Source of the DNA: an uncultured Clostridia bacterium
GTDB lineage: Bacteria > Bacillota > Clostridia > Oscillospirales > Acutalibacteraceae
NCBI GenBank assembly: GCA_938034875.1
Contig: CALHND010000002.1
Span: forward strand, 124,001 to 188,000
Length of the DNA stretch: 64,000 nucleotides
Direction of reading: 5' to 3'
The notes below the pieces were generated by a model. That model saw only the letters and a program-made list of their open reading frames with translations. It did no database searches and was not told where the DNA came from. A program made the position numbers and the translations under genes. Numbering within the stretch: position 1 is the stretch's first letter; every line of letters begins with the position of its first letter. This document shows, piece after piece, positions 62,229 through 64,000 of this stretch.

Positions 62229-62428
62229 AGCGCCCACCGTTATTGGTGGACGCATTGGCTATCGTTATTGCTTCTACATTTCACGATTTTGGGTTCTTTC
62301 GTTCTGGTGAGTTACGTTGCGCTCCTCAGAAGAGGAAGGGCAGGCTTTCAGCCCTTACCTCTTTGGGAGTGTAACGACCGTTTTTCTTCTTTCTATTTAC
62401 ATATAAATACAGAACGAAAGAAGAAATT
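62229..62428. repeat. Structured 200-bp repeat, copy 1
   Basis: Starts CGCCCACCGTTATTGG. Three nested stems: outer 62294-62306 with 62410-62422 (13 bp, perfect), middle 62315-62325 with 62366-62376 (11 bp, two G-T), inner 62331-62341 with 62351-62362 (one bulge). Copy 2 lies 340 bp downstream with the same helices but changed bases. Confidence 0.75.
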
Positions 62429-62429
62429 T

Positions 62430-62576
62430 AGCTGGGGAACTCACGGGGGCTGCTCCCCAAACGCCATGCGGTGGAATTGCCGTCCTGGACATTGTTGAGC
62501 ATATCCTCGGTCGGTTCCAGATGAGCATCTGGGTCATAGGCAAACAGGGCCTCCGGGTTAGGTCCAAATATAGTGC
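62430..62576 (-). other. Short open frame between the structured repeats
   Basis: On the minus strand a ~48-codon frame reads IFGPNPEALFAYDPDAHL and later EDMLNNVQDGNSTAW. Composition looks protein-like, but there is only a possible TTG start and no known family. It may be the end of a lost gene. Confidence 0.3.
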
Positions 62577-62771
62577 CCAACGTTATTGGCGGATGCACCG
62601 GCTATCGTTATTATTTCTACACCTCATGATTTTGGGCTTCTTCTACGCTGTACGCTTGCGTTTGACTCCCTAGAAGGGGAAGGGCGGGCGTTTGAGCCCT
62701 TCCCACTTTGGGAGTGCAAACGGCCTTTCTTCTACAGTATATTTATATATACCAGTGTAGAAGAAGAAAAA
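62569..62771. repeat. Structured 200-bp repeat, copy 2
   Basis: Starts TATAGTGCCCAACGTTATTGG. Outer stem 62637-62650 with 62753-62766 (14 bp, one G-T), middle 62659-62669 with 62711-62722 (one bulge), inner 62677-62685 with 62696-62704 (9 bp, perfect). Loops and single-stranded joints such as CTATCGTTATT and ATTTTGGG are the best conserved parts versus copy 1. Confidence 0.75.
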
Positions 62772-62902
62772 TTTGTATGATAACGATAGTCGCATGGAGA
62801 AAATTTGCCCCTTGAGATTTGCAAGAATATCTGGCATTTTTGAAATAACTGTGATATACTATATTTTGGTTAATTGTATCTACCAGAACGGAGGTTGCAG
62901 AT

Positions 62903-63130
62903 ATGGCAGTAAGCTATAATAAGCTTTGGAAAATTCTGATTGACAAGAACATGACCAAAACCATGCTGTGTAATGAAGCGAAAATCAGCACCAACGCAAT
63001 GGCCAAGCTAGGAAAAGGCCAAAGTGTGCGTGTGGATGTATTGGTTAAAATCTGCAGCACCCTTGGATGTACCATGGATGATATCATGGAGATTATTCCG
63101 GATGATAATTCCAAGAAGGAAGGAGCGTGA
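62903..63130 (+). CDS. XRE-type (Cro/CI-like) regulator
   Basis: A 75-residue helix-turn-helix protein: NMTKTMLCNEAKISTNAMAK is the HTH, followed by VLVKICSTLGCTMDDIMEII, typical of the short HTH_26 group. GGAGG lies before the ATG. It is nine nt from the HsdR start, so it probably controls the restriction operon, as control proteins of many restriction systems do. Confidence 0.88.
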   Translation: MAVSYNKLWKILIDKNMTKTMLCNEAKISTNAMAKLGKGQSVRVDVLVKICSTLGCTMDDIMEIIPDDNSKKEGA

Positions 63131-63135
63131 CTACA

Positions 63136-64000
63136 GTGAGCGGTAATTTCACTTTTTTGAAAGATGATTTCCCCGTGCTGGCCAATTTCGGCTCTCTTGC
63201 TGAACAGTACTGCTACAGTGACTCCAATTCCTCTCTTATGAAGCTGGGCATGATTGGCGAAACCATCGTCAACTTGATGTTCACCTATGACCGCATTCCC
63301 CTTCCCCTTGAGAACACCGCAGTCAACCGTATCACAGCCTTGTTCCGCGAGGGCCTGTTAACGCAGGATCTGGTGGATATTCTCCATGCCCTTCGTAAGA
63401 TTCGGAATAAAGCCGTACACGAGAACTATACTTCCGTTACCGAAGGCAAGACCCTTTTGCAGATGGCTCACAGTCTCTGCGAATGGTTCATGCAGACCTA
63501 TGGTGACTGGAATTATCAAAATAAGCCTTTTGTTATGCCCATCGAGGCTACCGCATCTGCTGTTGCGGATACCGCAGCAGAGCAGGCACAGGAAGATGCA
63601 CTGACCAAAGAGGCGGAAGAGAAAGCTGCGACGGCAGACGCTGTTGCTAAAGAGGCTCGCCGCCAGCAGGCTGCAAAGGCTGCAAGCCAACGGCAGAAAT
63701 CCGAGGCTGAGACCCGCTATATGATTGACGAGCAACTCCGCCAGGTGGGTTGGGCGGCAGACAGCGAGAATCTTCGCTATTCCAAGGGCACCCGTCCTGC
63801 CAAGGGAAGAAATATCGCTATTGCTGAATGGCCTACAGATTCTACTGTTGGCAATAAAGGTTATGCAGACTATGCTCTGTTTGTTGGTCTGCAAATGGTA
63901 GGCATCATTGAAGCAAAGGCCGAGCATAAAGACATTCCCTCTGTTATCGATTATCAGGGCAAGGATTACCCTCGCAATATCCGCGCAGAGGATGCCAAAT
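63136..64000 (+). CDS. hsdR: Type I restriction enzyme R subunit, N-terminal part (runs off right edge)
   Basis: The first ~288 codons. Residues ~1-125 resemble a DUF4145 domain (LHALRKIRNKAVHENYTSVTE), a common N-terminal addition to HsdR. An Ala/Glu/Lys-rich coiled coil follows (~150-195). Then comes the HsdR_N nuclease: GYADYALFVGLQMVGIIEAKAEHKD with the Asp and Glu-x-Lys of the PD-(D/E)xK site. The helicase motor lies outside the window. The start is GTG at 63136, ten nt after AAGGAAGGAG; a GTG at 63127 is too close. It would cut unmodified foreign DNA with HsdM and HsdS. Confidence 0.9.
   Translation, partial: MSGNFTFLKDDFPVLANFGSLAEQYCYSDSNSSLMKLGMIGETIVNLMFTYDRIPLPLENTAVNRITALFREGLLTQDLVDILHALRKIRNKAVHENYTSVTEGKTLLQMAHSLCEWFMQTYGDWNYQNKPFVMPIEATASAVADTAAEQAQEDALTKEAEEKAATADAVAKEARRQQAAKAASQRQKSEAETRYMIDEQLRQVGWAADSENLRYSKGTRPAKGRNIAIAEWPTDSTVGNKGYADYALFVGLQMVGIIEAKAEHKDIPSVIDYQGKDYPRNIRAEDAK

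Noticed and set aside
62229..62771. CRISPR array
   Set aside because: Only two long, diverged units with 140 bp between; no short regular repeats or spacers anywhere in the window.

Overview
The window is from a low-GC, anaerobic member of the Clostridia; an Oscillospiraceae-like or Lachnospiraceae-like gut relative is my inference. Evidence: AT-rich intergenic DNA, strong AGGAGG-type ribosome binding sites, frequent TTG/GTG starts, canonical sigma-A promoters (TTGACA-17-TATAAT), U-tailed hairpin terminators, superoxide reductase (desulfoferrodoxin), acetate kinase, ECF-type and carbohydrate ABC transporters, and ribitol teichoic acid genes. From about 56.1 kb to the right edge the DNA is visibly more GC-rich and is clearly foreign.

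Layout. (1) 1-2.9 kb: glycogen or maltodextrin breakdown (partial GH13 enzyme, glycogen phosphorylase). (2) 3.2-4.9 kb: DegV and YmdB. (3) 5.0-14.9 kb: one long cell-envelope operon. A polysaccharide tyrosine-kinase module (Wzz-like adaptor, BY-kinase, CpsB phosphatase) runs directly into ribitol-phosphate teichoic acid genes (TarI, TarJ, TarG, TarH, two CDP-polyol phosphotransferases) and a VanZ-like protein. (4) 15.1-20.4 kb: a DtxR-type regulator, then a maltodextrin-type ABC importer operon (binding protein, two permeases, MalQ) with its own promoter, palindromic operator and intercistronic hairpin. (5) 20.7-32.5 kb: asnS, an AraC regulator, an ECF S-component, ackA, tmcAL, glyA, several small unknowns, a BtuF-like lipoprotein, an orphan 5S rRNA gene, a peroxiredoxin and a ZIP metal transporter. 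(6) 32.5-44.8 kb: a ComEC-like hydrolase lipoprotein, CofE-like and LutC-like proteins, serC-serA, an M24 peptidase, RluA, rpmB, a HAD phosphatase, and an oxidative-stress group (superoxide reductase, SDR, AhpC, and a TrxR-AhpF hybrid). (7) 44.9-49.1 kb: a heterodimeric ABC exporter divergent from its likely TetR repressor.

(8) 49.2-56.1 kb is a variable zone: a GH20 hexosaminidase broken by one in-frame TGA, a GIY-YIG/TPR protein overlapping a DUF4160 protein, tRNA-Pro(TGG) and tRNA-Leu(CAG), remnants of IS3-like and IS200-like transposons, and a membrane glycosyltransferase with no normal start codon. (9) 56.1-64 kb is an integrative element. It carries two large serine recombinases in tandem, a SHOCT-like protein, an HTH/zinc-finger protein, an isolated and frameshifted HK97-type capsid gene, four small unknown proteins (two of them paralogous), two diverged 200-bp structured repeats, an XRE regulator, and the start of a type I restriction HsdR gene that runs off the window.

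The most unusual signals are the pair of structured repeats at 62.23-62.77 kb, where all three helices are kept although their sequence differs, and the GIY-YIG/DUF4160 two-gene module.
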